64,000 nucleotides of DNA from Datura wrightii (taxonomy: Eukaryota; Streptophyta; Magnoliopsida; Solanales; Solanaceae), in assembly GCA_035772735.1 (NCBI GenBank), contig JASDFA010000007.1, forward strand, positions 36,672,501 through 36,736,500. The letters run 5' to 3'. Of this stretch, positions 34,198 through 44,861 are shown piece by piece. The position numbers and the translations under genes are program-made. The notes under the pieces were generated by a model, which was not told the origin of the DNA, made no database searches, and worked only from the letters and a program-made list of their open reading frames with translations. Numbering within the stretch: position 1 is the stretch's first letter; every line of letters starts with the position of its first letter.

Positions 34198-36951
34198 TGT
34201 CATGACCTAAGCTGAGACACCATATAAAGACATGGACCTAAAGCTACGAATGACCCCAAGCTAGCCAATGGCATATGCGTAACCATTCAAGAGCATAACC
34301 AACGCGGGAAGTTGAAATAGTTCATGAACAAAGCAGAAGTCTGAATACATATATCATAAGAGCATAAGAGAGTCAACACTCGACAAGATTGAACATATAC
34401 GTAATGTCTGATAAGCATCTAAATTGTCTAATCAGATAATAGGACAACACCCTCAACTTGCTCTAAAGTCTAGGACTAAATAACAAAAATACAAACTAAA
34501 CTGAATGTCCTCGGAAGATAAGGACTCATCAAGACTGGCTAAACTGGACTGATAAGGAAGCAGAACTAATGCCACGGTTAAGTTTGATCGCTCGGACCTA
34601 TATCAGGAAATAATACAATATTAGAGTATGTAGTTAATACTTTGAATGTAATTAGTATGCAAGGCAAGCAAAAATGGACCAATAAAATACATAAGAGTTC
34701 ATAAGAGTAGGATAGTTCAAAACATGAAGTGATAATCATAGCATAAACATGAGGGCTTAAGGTTTTCAAAACTATTCATAAACTAGTCATAATCGTAACC
34801 ATAAGAGGAACCCTGTAAATCATAACTTGAGACAAAGTATCGTAAACATGACAATGTATAAATCATAAGGGAAAACGCGAGGACCCGTCTTAACCGACAC
34901 CATCATGATAGAGCTTACATGCTGCCCCAGCTATCTCACTCAAGTGGAAATTGTCGTCCAAACCTTGTGAAGGAAAGGGATGTAAATGGTGTGATATCAC
35001 TATTAGGGAACCCGTAGGGTAAACTATGAATATAAACCTACGGTGGCATGTAGTTCTGAGACCTCGAAGTTTACTTGAACGCTGGGCCTACTCGGTGCTA
35101 AACACTACTCCCAAAAATATGCACATTAGGGCTCTTATAAATATCATCAAATCTTACATGAAGTTCATGGGCTAGTTTATATCATGATATGTGAACATGG
35201 TTGAAATATGTGAGCTAGCCATGAGAGGAGGGCCCGTGAGTCGACCATAATCATAAACATGATAATCACAATACTTGAGAAAAATCCTCATACATGAAAA
35301 TTTTAAATTCATGAAGTGTCATTGTAGGAAATCATGTATCATAAATCATAAAACATAAAGTAAGGCTTGAGATAATTTAAATCATAAGAGGATCATAGAA
35401 TTTCATAAAAAAATTTATCCCTAAAAGTTCATAATCATACTTTTAATATAGGGAACCATAATCTCGTGAAAAACTGAAGGGAACATAAAACCCTAATCGC
35501 AAATTCATTATTTTAATCAAATTAGCTATACCGACAACAGAATCATAGATGAATTTAACAATACCAAACATGAGCCCTAAGAATTTTCGAATTAGGGAAT
35601 GGGGAATGGGTGATCAAGGATTTGATAAGGTACAAGCAATCATAATCATAATAAAATAAATTTAATCTTAAGGGAACTTATTTCATGGAAGAACATGAAA
35701 TAATTTATCCACAATAAGGTTGATGCTAAAATTTTGAAAATTAAGGCATGGGAGGTAAGAAACATGAATTCAATTTGAAATGAACATGAGGGTGGAAGGA
35801 TTTCCCCATATATAACCCTATATACTTGGGTTGATTATCCCTTGACTTGTCTTGAAGAGCCCAAGAAGATTTGAAGAGGTTTGAAGAAGAACCCTAGCTC
35901 CTTTCTTGAGAGAAAATCGAACTATCATTCTTTTGGAGAGGGTTAGTAGTTAGGCTAGGTTAATCCCCTTATTCTGACCTTTGGGAATCCCAAAATGACA
36001 TCATTTAGGATTTATAAGCACATGAGTTCACCAAAATTCCCCCATACAATCTAATTAAATATTGCAACTGACAGTTACTACGACCAATAGTACGTGATGT
36101 GGTTTGATTGTATGACCTGTACTGAGGTTCGTACATTCCCTAGTGCTGCTTCATTAAACCACTCATAACTTTTTACTTCAAACTCTGATTGACACAAGGT
36201 AAGATGCTTTGGAAAGAAGACTCAAAGAGCTTCTATTTGTTATGCTGAATCACCCAAACACACTTTGCAAAATAGAATCTATGGCCTCTTGAAGTTGACC
36301 CTTTTAAGAATTGATATGAAAACCCAATCGGTAAGAAGGCTCTCAACTCAACTTCATGCTAGAGGTTCCTTATGACCTTAATTTGTATCCAAAGCACCTA
36401 TCACACTTTAGAATTGGTCTAACACATAGTTTAAATAAAATTCATTGGGTTCGGGCCTATCCACATACCTAGAAGGGTTCCAAACTTACCTTGAAAGTTT
36501 GAGGCATTACAATATACCAACTCACAACTAAATGATGATTTGTATAATCATATTACAACTCGTACCATGAGTCATAGAACCAACCTACAAGCATGGTTTC
36601 CTTCTATGACTAATGAGCCCCTTTTCTCCAACTCTCTAAATATTTCCACAGATTCATACCATGACCCATCATTCCCTACTACAAGTTGTACCATGACTCA
36701 TAAAACCAACACTTGGAAACCCATATGCAAGCTATGACTCTTGACCACGGGTCATACCTACATACTACAATTCGTAGTGGGGACTCCTGCTTTGGGAACC
36801 AAAATCTATGCTCTGAACCACGGGTCTTCCTACTACCTATACTACCAACCTATGATTCATAGGTTGAGTCGTACTGTGGCATTTTTTTGAAATTTTGTGC
36901 TGATCACATTTCAAATCTCAAGTCTATTCTTAGGGACTTTGGGTATATACA
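34198..36951 (-). repeat. D 5' LTR (right), 2754 bp
   Basis: TGTCATGACCTAAGC at the left, GGGTATATACA at the right. It pairs collinearly with 28095-30850 over its whole length. Degenerate motif array at about 36540-36870. Confidence 0.9.
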
Positions 36952-36956
36952 ATTAG

Positions 36957-37482
36957 AGACCTAGAGGTATGCTTTAGGATATTCGTATTCCTACTTGGAT
37001 GTTGGAAGAGATCAATATGGACTTCATTACAAGCTTGCCTCGTACTTGCCCATAGTATGAATCTAGTGTGAGTGTGGACAGGTTGACCAAATCAGCTCAT
37101 TTTTTACCATTGAAAGCCACTAATTCAGCTGAGAATTATGCTGGATTGTATATTTGGGAGTTGGTTCGGTTGAATAGAGTTCCTTTTACCATCATTTTAG
37201 ATAGGGGCACTCAATCCATCTCTCAGTTTTTGAGGTCATTTCAGAGGGCCTTGGTACTCAAGTCAAGCTTAGCAAAGCTTTTCACCCGCAATCAAATGGT
37301 CAGGCTGAGCAGATTATTCAGACTCTTGAGGATATGCTCAGAGCGTGTGTGATCAACTTCAAAGGTAGTTGGAATGATAACTTGACTCTCATCGAGTTTA
37401 CTTATAACAACAGTTATTAATCTAGCATTCAAATGGCTCCATTTGAGGCTCTTTACGGATGAAGGTGTATATCGCCTATTGG
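36957..37482 (+). pseudogene. C integrase, catalytic core
   Basis: Continues the reading broken by D: INMDFITSLPRTC (first catalytic Asp, 37015), IILDRGTQ (second Asp, 37195), and APFEALYG (Glu, 37440). A TAG at 37053 and a TGA at 37460 stand at the same places as stops in B (21456, 21858). A frameshift near 37250 and a stop in the Asn-rich NNSY segment (37417) add to the damage. Solo LTR G interrupts it after ATTGG (37478-37482). Confidence 0.88.
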
Positions 37483-39717
37483 TGTAACTCCCTAGAATTT
37501 CCTAAGACTATCCTTGAGATATAAAACTTGATTCTATAGAAATCTGGGAAAAAGGTCTCAATACAAGTCACAGTACGACTCGTACAACTGAGGTACGGAT
37601 CATACCTAGACTCTTAACTGGAGAATAGAGAAACTCAATGAATAAGGTTGGAGAAACCATGACTCCATGTCACAATTCGTACCACCCTAGTACGGATCAT
37701 ACTGACCAGTCATACAAAAGTTCATAGAAATGTTCAGGGAAACTCTGGGTAACACGAGTCATAGTAAGACTCGTTATATGATTGTATGATTCATAGGATG
37801 AGTCATGAGTGGGGTCAGAGGGAAAACTCAGGACTGAACTATGGATCATAGTACAAGTCATAGGATGATGGTACAAGTCGTAGTATGTATCCATGGAAAA
37901 CTTCAGAGAGTTGGATTGAAGTAGAGCCGCTAACCATGAGTGGTAGTACGGATCATAGTATAGTGGTATGACTCGTAGGTTTGGTCATACCATCTGATGG
38001 GTAGAATTTCTATTAAATGTTTCAGGGGTAATTTTATAAAACCCTATTATCCTAAATCATAAACTACATCGTATTAGGATTTTTAGGAGGGATATAGAGG
38101 AATAGTCAATCCTCTCCCTCATTCTTTCCCCAGAAGTCAGATAGAAGAAGCACAAAGTACTCATACAATACTTTTAGAGAAATCTAGGGATTTCATGTTT
38201 CCTTCTCAAATTCATAAGATTTTTTCCAAGGAATTCTATTCCAAGTATGTGGGATTTCAATGAGGGAATCATTCTTCCCTTGTTCCCCAAAACCTTCCTA
38301 AAATCTTTACCAGTTCAAGCCCTTTTTTTTATCAATATTAGGGGTGTCTTTCAGCTAGAATATGAATTTTCTTCTTGTTATAATTTTTCATGACTTTGAA
38401 GGTTGTAGGTAGTTATACTTTATGTTGATATCTCTTTCTATGAAATATGTGTTTACCCCTAGTCTATAAATGTGACTTGAAAAGTCCTATATAATTATCT
38501 AGATACAAACCTTGCTTGATTCTGATAGTTTTGTAATCAACAAAATAGTACGGTTAGATTATCAAAAATGTTGAATTATTAATTATTTAGTCCCAGTGTG
38601 TACTTAGCCTTTTCAGTATTTTACAAAAATGTTAGCTAATCAGTTTGACTACACTCAGTTTTTTGAGGAGTTCAATAAAACTCCGTAGTCTCAATTATCA
38701 GTTGTCAGGGTGTTCTTTAGATTATTATGATGCTTTCAGCTAAAGTAGCTCTGGCCAGTCTTAGAACCATTAGTTTTAGTTATCAGGTCCTTCAGACTCT
38801 CAGGTTACTTCCAGATAAGTATTCTTGACTTAAGTCTTGGGACATCAGGTTCAATCTATCAGCCTAGTAGTCACAGCTAGAAAGTTTTTATGGGAGTAGG
38901 ACTTAGCACCGAGAGGGTCGGGGTTCAGTGCACCCAGGTTCCTAGAACTATGTTTTCACCATAGGTTTTAGCTCAAATTGGTATCAGACAGTGATCACCC
39001 AGTTCAGCTACAATACCCTGGCAAGGTATAGTGGGCCTTCTCTAATGGGGGGTTATACATCAGACTCCATGTTTAGCTCGCATGGTTACATGTCGGTTAT
39101 AGTCTCTCCCACGATGTCCCACAGTATAGTACAATACCTCTCAGTTCTGAACAGTCACAGTTTTTAGTTCAGTTCAATTACGTAGAATTTAGTATGTAGT
39201 GAGGATCCTCAGTCAGTACCTGGGTTACAGTCATATTTAGTGTTTATTAGTTCAGTTGTGAATTTCTACTATTCTTACATACATCTTTCATACTCAGTAC
39301 ATTCAAAGTACTAATGCATATTTTTCTTGTTGTATCGTATTATGATACAAGTGCAAGTTCTCAGTCACAACATCGTCAGTAGTTCCCTTCATATGATTTC
39401 AGCAACATTATCTTGGTGAGTCCTTATCTTTTAAGGACGAGGTTTTAGTTCTTTTTCAGTTTCTTACTTTTAGATGTTATTGTTAGATGGGGGCTTGTCC
39501 TAGCAACTCGTCAGTTCATAAATGGCTTTCAGACACAGTTTTATTTTGTATTTTATCAAACATGTATTCTTTAAAAGTGTTATTTAGTTATGTTTATACA
39601 ACTTCTGCTTCTATTTAATTTAGTATACCAGTGTGATGTTAAGTCATAGGTTAGCTTGGGGTAACTTGTAACGCCAAGTACCATGTCGCATCCAGGGTGT
39701 AGACTCGGGTCATGACA
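37483..39717 (+). mobile_element. Solo LTR G (2235 bp) in C's integrase
   Basis: TGTAACTCCCTAG start, CGGGTCATGACA end, target repeat ATTGG at 37478-37482 and 39718-39722. No internal genes, so it is a solo LTR of the chromovirus type. It contains a TACGACTCGTA-type array at 37570-37985. Excising it joins ...TPIG-type coding to the reading that resumes at 39723. Confidence 0.9.
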
Positions 39718-39722
39718 ATTGG

Positions 39723-40313
39723 ATGGTGTGAGGTAGGTGATACATCATTGATAGGACCAGATTCAGTTCATGAGGCTATAGAGAAGGTTCAGCTTATTAG
39801 AGAAAGGCTGAAAACAGCTCAGAGTCGTCAGAAATCATATACAGATGTTAGGAGGAGAGAGCTTAAATTTGAAGTTTGTGATTGGGTGTTTCTGAAGGTG
39901 TCTCCTATAATGGGACTGACGAGGTTTGGAAAGAAAGGGAAGCTTAGTCCCTAATATGTTGGTTCTTATCGAATTCTGAGGTGAGTTTGCAAGGTGGCTT
40001 ATGAGTTAGAGCTACTAGTGGAGTTGGCTTCAATATCATCCATTTTTCCATATATCTTTATTGAAGAAGTGCATTAGTGACCCATTCCTAGTTGTTCTAG
40101 TGGAGAGAATAGGTGTGAGAAATAGTCTTACCTATGAGGAGGTTCCGGTTGAGATCCTTGATCGTTAGGTCCAAAAGTTGAAAAATAAAGAAGTAGGTTT
40201 AGTGAAGTTGTTGTGGAGGAATCATCTTGTTGAGGGGGCTACATGGGAAGCCAAAACAGATATGATGGCTAAATACCCGTATCTTTTCCCTTCCGGCTCA
40301 GTTCCAGCATGAG
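39723..40313 (+). pseudogene. C integrase tail with chromodomain
   Basis: Begins in the region before VQLIRERLKTAQSRQKSYTD (39790-39850) and WVFLKVSP, then the SH3-like stretch from 39955 (YVGSYRILR). A degenerate middle precedes a chromodomain-like end, VKLLWRNHLVEGATWEAK (40200-40255), and the polyprotein stop near 40310. It is the same architecture as B at 21903-22470, but with more stops, including near 39952 and 40165. Confidence 0.85.
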
Positions 40314-40556
40314 GTATCAGTTTCATCCTTAGTACTCTAGTAAATTCATGTCAAGTTCATGTCTCTACATTCCTTTTATGTCATTGCATGTATGTATGTT
40401 TCACTAATTCAGTTTAGTTATGTATTTTATGTTCGGATTAAGTCACTCCATCAGTTTTCAGTCCATAATTTTCAGTTCTAGGATTGCGGCTTTTTCCCTA
40501 CCCTCCAGCTTAATTAGCCTCTATTCGAGGACAAATTTTCCCAAGGGGGGAGAGAA
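40314..40556 (+). other. C 3' untranslated region and polypurine tract
   Basis: Non-coding, ending in ATTCGAGGACAAATT and the tract AAGGGGGGAGAGAA (40543-40556) immediately before the 3' LTR. Confidence 0.85.
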
Positions 40557-42584
40557 TATAACACTCCAAAGTTTTCTATGACTAGGTTTAGGAAGTCAAA
40601 TATATTCAGCAGAGGAGTCTGTGATTTTCTCTCAGTACGACAAGTGGTACAGGTAATGGTCAGCTGTTACAGATCATAGGAAGACCCGTGGTAAAGTTTA
40701 GAGGCTCATCCCCTAGACCATGAGTCGTAGTTTGGTGGTACAACTCATGGTCACGGAGTTGTAGCATGCTACTAAGTTGCCAGGTTATGGTCATATGGGT
40801 GATTGTACGACTCATAGTAGGGAACTACAGGTTGTGGTAGGCATCTGTTGAGTTAATTAGAGAGTCAGAGAAATTGGACTAGCTAGCCAAGGGAGGAAAC
40901 CATGAGTCGTAGGTTGGTGGCGCGACTCGTGGTACGAGTTGTAGTGACTGGCAGTGACCCTTTTTCCTAACAAATCATTAAGGGCATTTTCATAATTCTT
41001 AATCTCCTAACATCCTAATGACGTGGTTTTAAACCCTGAAAGGAGTGTTTTAAGAGGTTTTAGTATATTCTAAGACATTATACTCCCATGCATGCAAGAT
41101 ATTGAGATTCCCTTTCAAGATAAAGCTAGAATTCTACCCAATTTCTTCTCCATTTCTTTTGGGCTTTCAATGCTAGTTCAAAGATCAGTTTACCTAGGTA
41201 TGTAGGGCTATGAATGAGGATTTCCTTCCACCATCATGCCCAAATTTCTCCTCAAGTTCATGAATTCAAGTTCTTAATCAAGTTTATTGATTTCTAGGGT
41301 TTTAATCCAATTTTTGTAAAATTCTCTATGATATGTTTATGGGTCTAATCCCCTCATGATCTAAAATATGTTTTAAGTCTAATGGGCAAATTTTATACAC
41401 AATTTGATTATAAATTCATATTTTCAAGTTATTAGAAACTATGCCCTATTATGCATGTTTTATGAAGATCATGCTTATGATTCCATGATTTCAAGAATGA
41501 TTAATTATCAAAGTATGCTTGAATGTTTATAAATTCTCAACTTATGATTCCACAATTTTACTTATGAGTATACATGTTTTGGGAGTAGTATCCAGCACCA
41601 AGAAGGTTAGGGGTTCGGAGGTTCCCTGGTCTTATAAACAACACACCAACATAGGTATATATTTAGGACCTCTAAAGAGAGTGTTTTCGTTTCACGAAGG
41701 CACACCGTGATATCACACCTAATTCATCCTTTTCCCTGGAAAGGATTAGTATGGCTTTCCTCCACGTGGGAAAGATGTGGGATCATCATGCACTCATACA
41801 TGGTGGTTTCGTATTATGACGAGTCTCCCATTGTTTATCATGCTTTCAGTTATCTATGTTCATATGCTATGATAGTATCTTTTATGGCAGATTTGACTCA
41901 ATGATCAATTTATGAGCTTTTACTTACGATTTTAGCTATGAATAGTCATATGATTTCTTTTTCTAAATCTTGGATCATTATGTTTATTTATGTTAACCAG
42001 CTTATGATTATGTATGTTTCAGATACAACTTAGCATGCAATCCTTATTCTCATGATCTTTTGGTTTACACACACGTTTTCAACGAATGATTTATTAAGCA
42101 TGTTTTACTCACCTTACATAGTCAATATATTCCAAGTACTGACCACATACTCTATGCTATATTGTTTCATGATATAGGTTCAAGTGACCGAGCTCAGTCT
42201 CGTCGATGTATTGTTCTTACCCCAGTCTAGTTCAGCCTCTGTTTGGATGAGTCCTCATCATCCGAGGACATCTATCAGTTCAGTCTTATTTTGTCAATTT
42301 TGTTTTAGATTTGGAGATATCTGGGGGTTGTCCCAGCATCTCATCATGTAGTAGAGGATTATCAGACATAGATTAGTATGTTCAACTTTGAGATTTAGCA
42401 TTCTGATGGTATCGCTTGAGACATGCTTTATGACATTCAACTTCCGCTTATAGATGTTTAAGTTTTAAGTTTTTTCTTTAATTTATGCTATTCAGTTGCT
42501 ATTCACATGCCATGGGTTGACTTAGAGCTATTCATAGTTCTACGTCGCATGTCTCGATCCGATGTCCCAGCTAGAGTCGTGAAA
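40557..42584 (+). repeat. C 3' LTR, 2028 bp
   Basis: TATAACACTCC start (TG decayed to TA) and GAGTCGTGAAA end, then GAAAT. Motif array at 40640-40960. Shorter than the 5' LTR (about 2247 bp without K), mainly from loss of sequence equivalent to 5200-5400. Confidence 0.88.
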
Positions 42585-42589
42585 GAAAT

Positions 42590-42796
42590 GCTCTCTTGAG
42601 AGGTCCCGAATATGAGTATATACCTATGGTGGCGTGTAATTATGAAACCTAGGTCCTCGATTCTATGGCCTACTCGGTGCTAGATACTACTCCCAAAACA
42701 TGCACATTTCTCATAATCATATTCTCAATAAATAGCTTAAAACAATTTTTTAGGAGTCTTGACTCCAAACATCTCTATAAAACTGAATATTGAAAT
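42590..42796 (-). repeat. Element A LTR, remainder after C
   Basis: GCTCTCTTGAGAGG onward resembles the reverse complement of C's LTR (about 5510 back to 5300), including the AGGAGTCTTGACTCC segment. It continues the LTR that stops at 4174. It breaks off at the next, unrelated LTR fragment. Confidence 0.75.
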
Positions 42797-42975
42797 TATT
42801 CCCAGTTCGAGTATCAAAATTCCTACGGGTGATTATATGAGATTATACCCGATCTGAGTATCGAAAGGCCTATAGGCGATCATAGAATACTATACCCAAT
42901 CTGAGTATCAGAAGACCTACAGGGGATTGCATCATTACCATACCCGGTTCCAGTATCAGATGAAGGCCCTGATAA
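42797..42975 (+). repeat. Tandem array, ~47-bp unit, about four copies
   Basis: The marker GTATC recurs at 42811, 42858, 42905 and 42953, giving spacings of 47, 47 and 48. Units are diverged variants of TATACCCGATCTGAGTATC. Confidence 0.82.
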
Positions 42976-43049
42976 GTGGGCAAATATAGAAATTTTATGC
43001 ATAGCATGCATTCAGTGTTTCAGGTAGCAGATTTACAAGTTACCTCTTC

Positions 43050-43056
<7 letters not shown>

Positions 43057-43090
<34 letters not shown>
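43057..43090 (+). repeat. (TC)17 microsatellite
   Basis: An uninterrupted TC dinucleotide run of 34 bases inside an imperfect pyrimidine tract from about 43043. Confidence 0.95.
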
Positions 43091-43096
<6 letters not shown>

Positions 43097-43325
43097 GGAT
43101 AGTTTCCAGTTATCTTTGGTATTGCTTATTTTTATAGTTTTCATCCTTACATATCAGTATCTACTATTCGTACTAACGTCCCTTCGCCTAGGGACCTGTA
43201 TTCGTACCGCAGATATAGGTAAAGGCTCGGATAGCAAGTTGCCATAGGACTCCCAATTCAGCTGAGGGTTGGTATGCTATTTTCCTTTTGGAGTTATGGT
43301 CTAGTTTGATTGTACTATCCATGAG

Positions 43326-44655
43326 CTAGTTGCCTCTCCCCTCGGCTCCCACCTCGGCCTAAAGTGGGCTGATGACCTCGTCTCGGAAGGTGATCTGGAG
43401 ATGATGAAGTTGCGGATGATACTGATTACTGAGCAGGCTGGCCCTTCCCTCTATTCGCACAAAACCACTTAATATGCCCTGGTTTCCCACAATCATAACA
43501 TACAATCTACCCCTGATGATATGGACCTCCATATGTTCTTCTACACTGCGAATAAGGGGGCATTGGTTGCCTTACCTGCTCTGGTCGCTCCTGCCACTGT
43601 GAAGGAACTAAGATCTAGTCCCGTCTCTGCCCCTATGGTAGAAGTGGGGCACTCTCTACAGATCATGTCAATTGCCTAGATAACTGATCCCCTGAGTCAC
43701 CCCAAGGCTCTCTGTAACCTACAGTCCTAACCCATTTCCTTTGCTCCTTCCACCTAAGAGTACCCCCCAGCTAATGAATCAAATCCTCCGTCTCTGGGTG
43801 AAACCCTGAATCCATGCAATATCTATATGCTCCTAAGTAGATAACCCTAAATAATCACGAGCTATATGGGGTCCTAGTCCCAACACAAACTGGTGAACCC
43901 TATCCTCTCTCGTCTAAACCATGTGTGGAGCATACCTTGCCAAAGAATTAAACCAAAGGCAATACTCCTGCACACTCATGCTTCCCTACTCTAGGTGCAA
44001 GACTTGCTCAGCTCGAGCTTGTCAAACCTCCTGAGGTAGATACTAGTGTATAAAGACCTCCGAGAACTCTTCCCACTTAGATGGCTGTGCATTAGCTCCT
44101 CTGGATTGAGCCCAAGACTCATACAAAAATATAGCCATGTCATTACAGTCTGAATGCCACCAAATGTACACCTTCTATCTTTGGGCCTGCATAACCTGCA
44201 ATACTTTGTATATCTGATCAATAAAGTCCTAAGGTCCCTCACTCGGGTCTGATCCAGTAAACACTGGAGGGCTCAACCCAATAAGTCACAGGCTCTTAAA
44301 CTCTCAACTACATGACCTCTATGTCCCTCCATCACCTCCAACTGTTGCTCCTTTCCATCAGTAATATGAGCGATCAGCCGAACAACCCCATCCAGACCAC
44401 ATCCTTCTCGAGCAACCGAAGGTACCATAGGCGTCGAAGGGTGTGCCACTCTATTCCCTCATGTACTGCTAGTGCAGGAGAAGCTGGAGGTCTATCTTCC
44501 ACTGCTCTAACTAGGGCTAGAGGAACTGTATTACCTATAGCAGGAGACTCACTCTTAACCTTTGACCTGTCTCCTTGTTCCAATAGAAGGAGATTAGTAC
44601 CCTCTCCTGCGACTGTGTCAATTAACTTTGTAGTCATCTTTCTCGTCACAGGCAT
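43326..44655 (-). pseudogene. Element E gag with intact zinc knuckle
   Basis: Minus-strand Gag. ATG near 44655 (MPVTRKMTTKLIDTVAG), then a core recognisable through GPQDFIDQIYKVLQVMQ (44240), WEEFSEVFIH (44075), LHLEQGSMSVQEYCLWF-like (about 43990) and RVHQFVLGLGPHIARDYLG (43905), with stops and frameshifts between. The knuckle CYDCGKPGHIKWFC (about 43463-43505) keeps all zinc ligands. No protease or RT follows: the remnant ends against an LTR fragment in opposite orientation. The wording resembles K's gag more than B's. Confidence 0.83.
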
Positions 44656-44845
44656 ACTCTGAAACAATAACATGATTTAAATATGGCAATACTTATGACC
44701 TCACTCTATACACGAACTATTAGTAAAAGAAGTGAAATGACTCCTAGATGTTCTATAGACTCTTGATTATAAGTATGATGCACAAGATACCCATAAGTAA
44801 GACCCTACTAGATATAGCTTTACAGACTCCTTGGGACATGACTTT

Positions 44846-44857
44846 TCTTTGATACCA
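44846..44857 (-). other. E primer-binding site (degenerate)
   Basis: Minus-strand TGGTATCAAAGA, two mismatches from the initiator Met tRNA complement, four bases from the LTR start at 44862. Confidence 0.7.
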
Positions 44858-44861
44858 AGTT

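Larger units (their letters stand above)
28095..36951 (-). mobile_element. Element D: pol-depleted Ty3/gypsy copy in C's integrase
   Basis: Minus-strand element of 8857 bp with two ~2755-bp LTRs. Flanks are ATCAG (28090-28094) and ATTAG (36952-36956), a target repeat with one substitution. The internal region is only 3.3 kb: chromodomain and integrase core, then ~1.1 kb with no pol homology that I can see, then a shortened gag. RT, RNase H and protease are missing. About a fifth of the first LTR bases differ between the two LTRs, so it is old. Confidence 0.88.
4175..42584 (+). mobile_element. Element C: chromodomain Ty3/gypsy retrotransposon, split by nested insertions
   Basis: Plus-strand LTR element with the order 5' LTR, primer site (13497), gag, protease, RT, RNase H, integrase, chromodomain, polypurine tract, 3' LTR. 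It is flanked by GAAAT at 4170-4174 and 42585-42589, a 5-bp target repeat. The 3' LTR end has decayed from GTGACA to GTGAAA. Insertions K, B, D and G interrupt it; with these removed the element is roughly 9 kb. Domain order and C-terminal chromodomain fit the Tekay/Del chromovirus type. The first ~137 bases of the two LTRs differ at about 20 % of sites, so it is old. Confidence 0.88.
42797..43325 (+). repeat. Plus-strand LTR fragment of the E/M family
   Basis: Holds a tandem array (42797-42975), then the TACTAACGTCCCTTCG...GGGACCTG and GGTTGGTATGCT segments also seen in M (63585-63705) and, reversed, in E (45240-45350). Neither LTR end is present. Its right border meets a minus-strand gag. 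Confidence 0.75.

Noticed and set aside
42797..42975. Short repeats considered as a CRISPR array (also 45604-45855 and 63108-63290)
   Set aside because: The repeats are direct, contiguous and diverged with no unique spacers, in a plant LTR.
44312..44662. Plus-strand open frame of 116 codons with a Ser/Arg-rich product
   Set aside because: Antisense shadow of the N-terminal part of E's gag.
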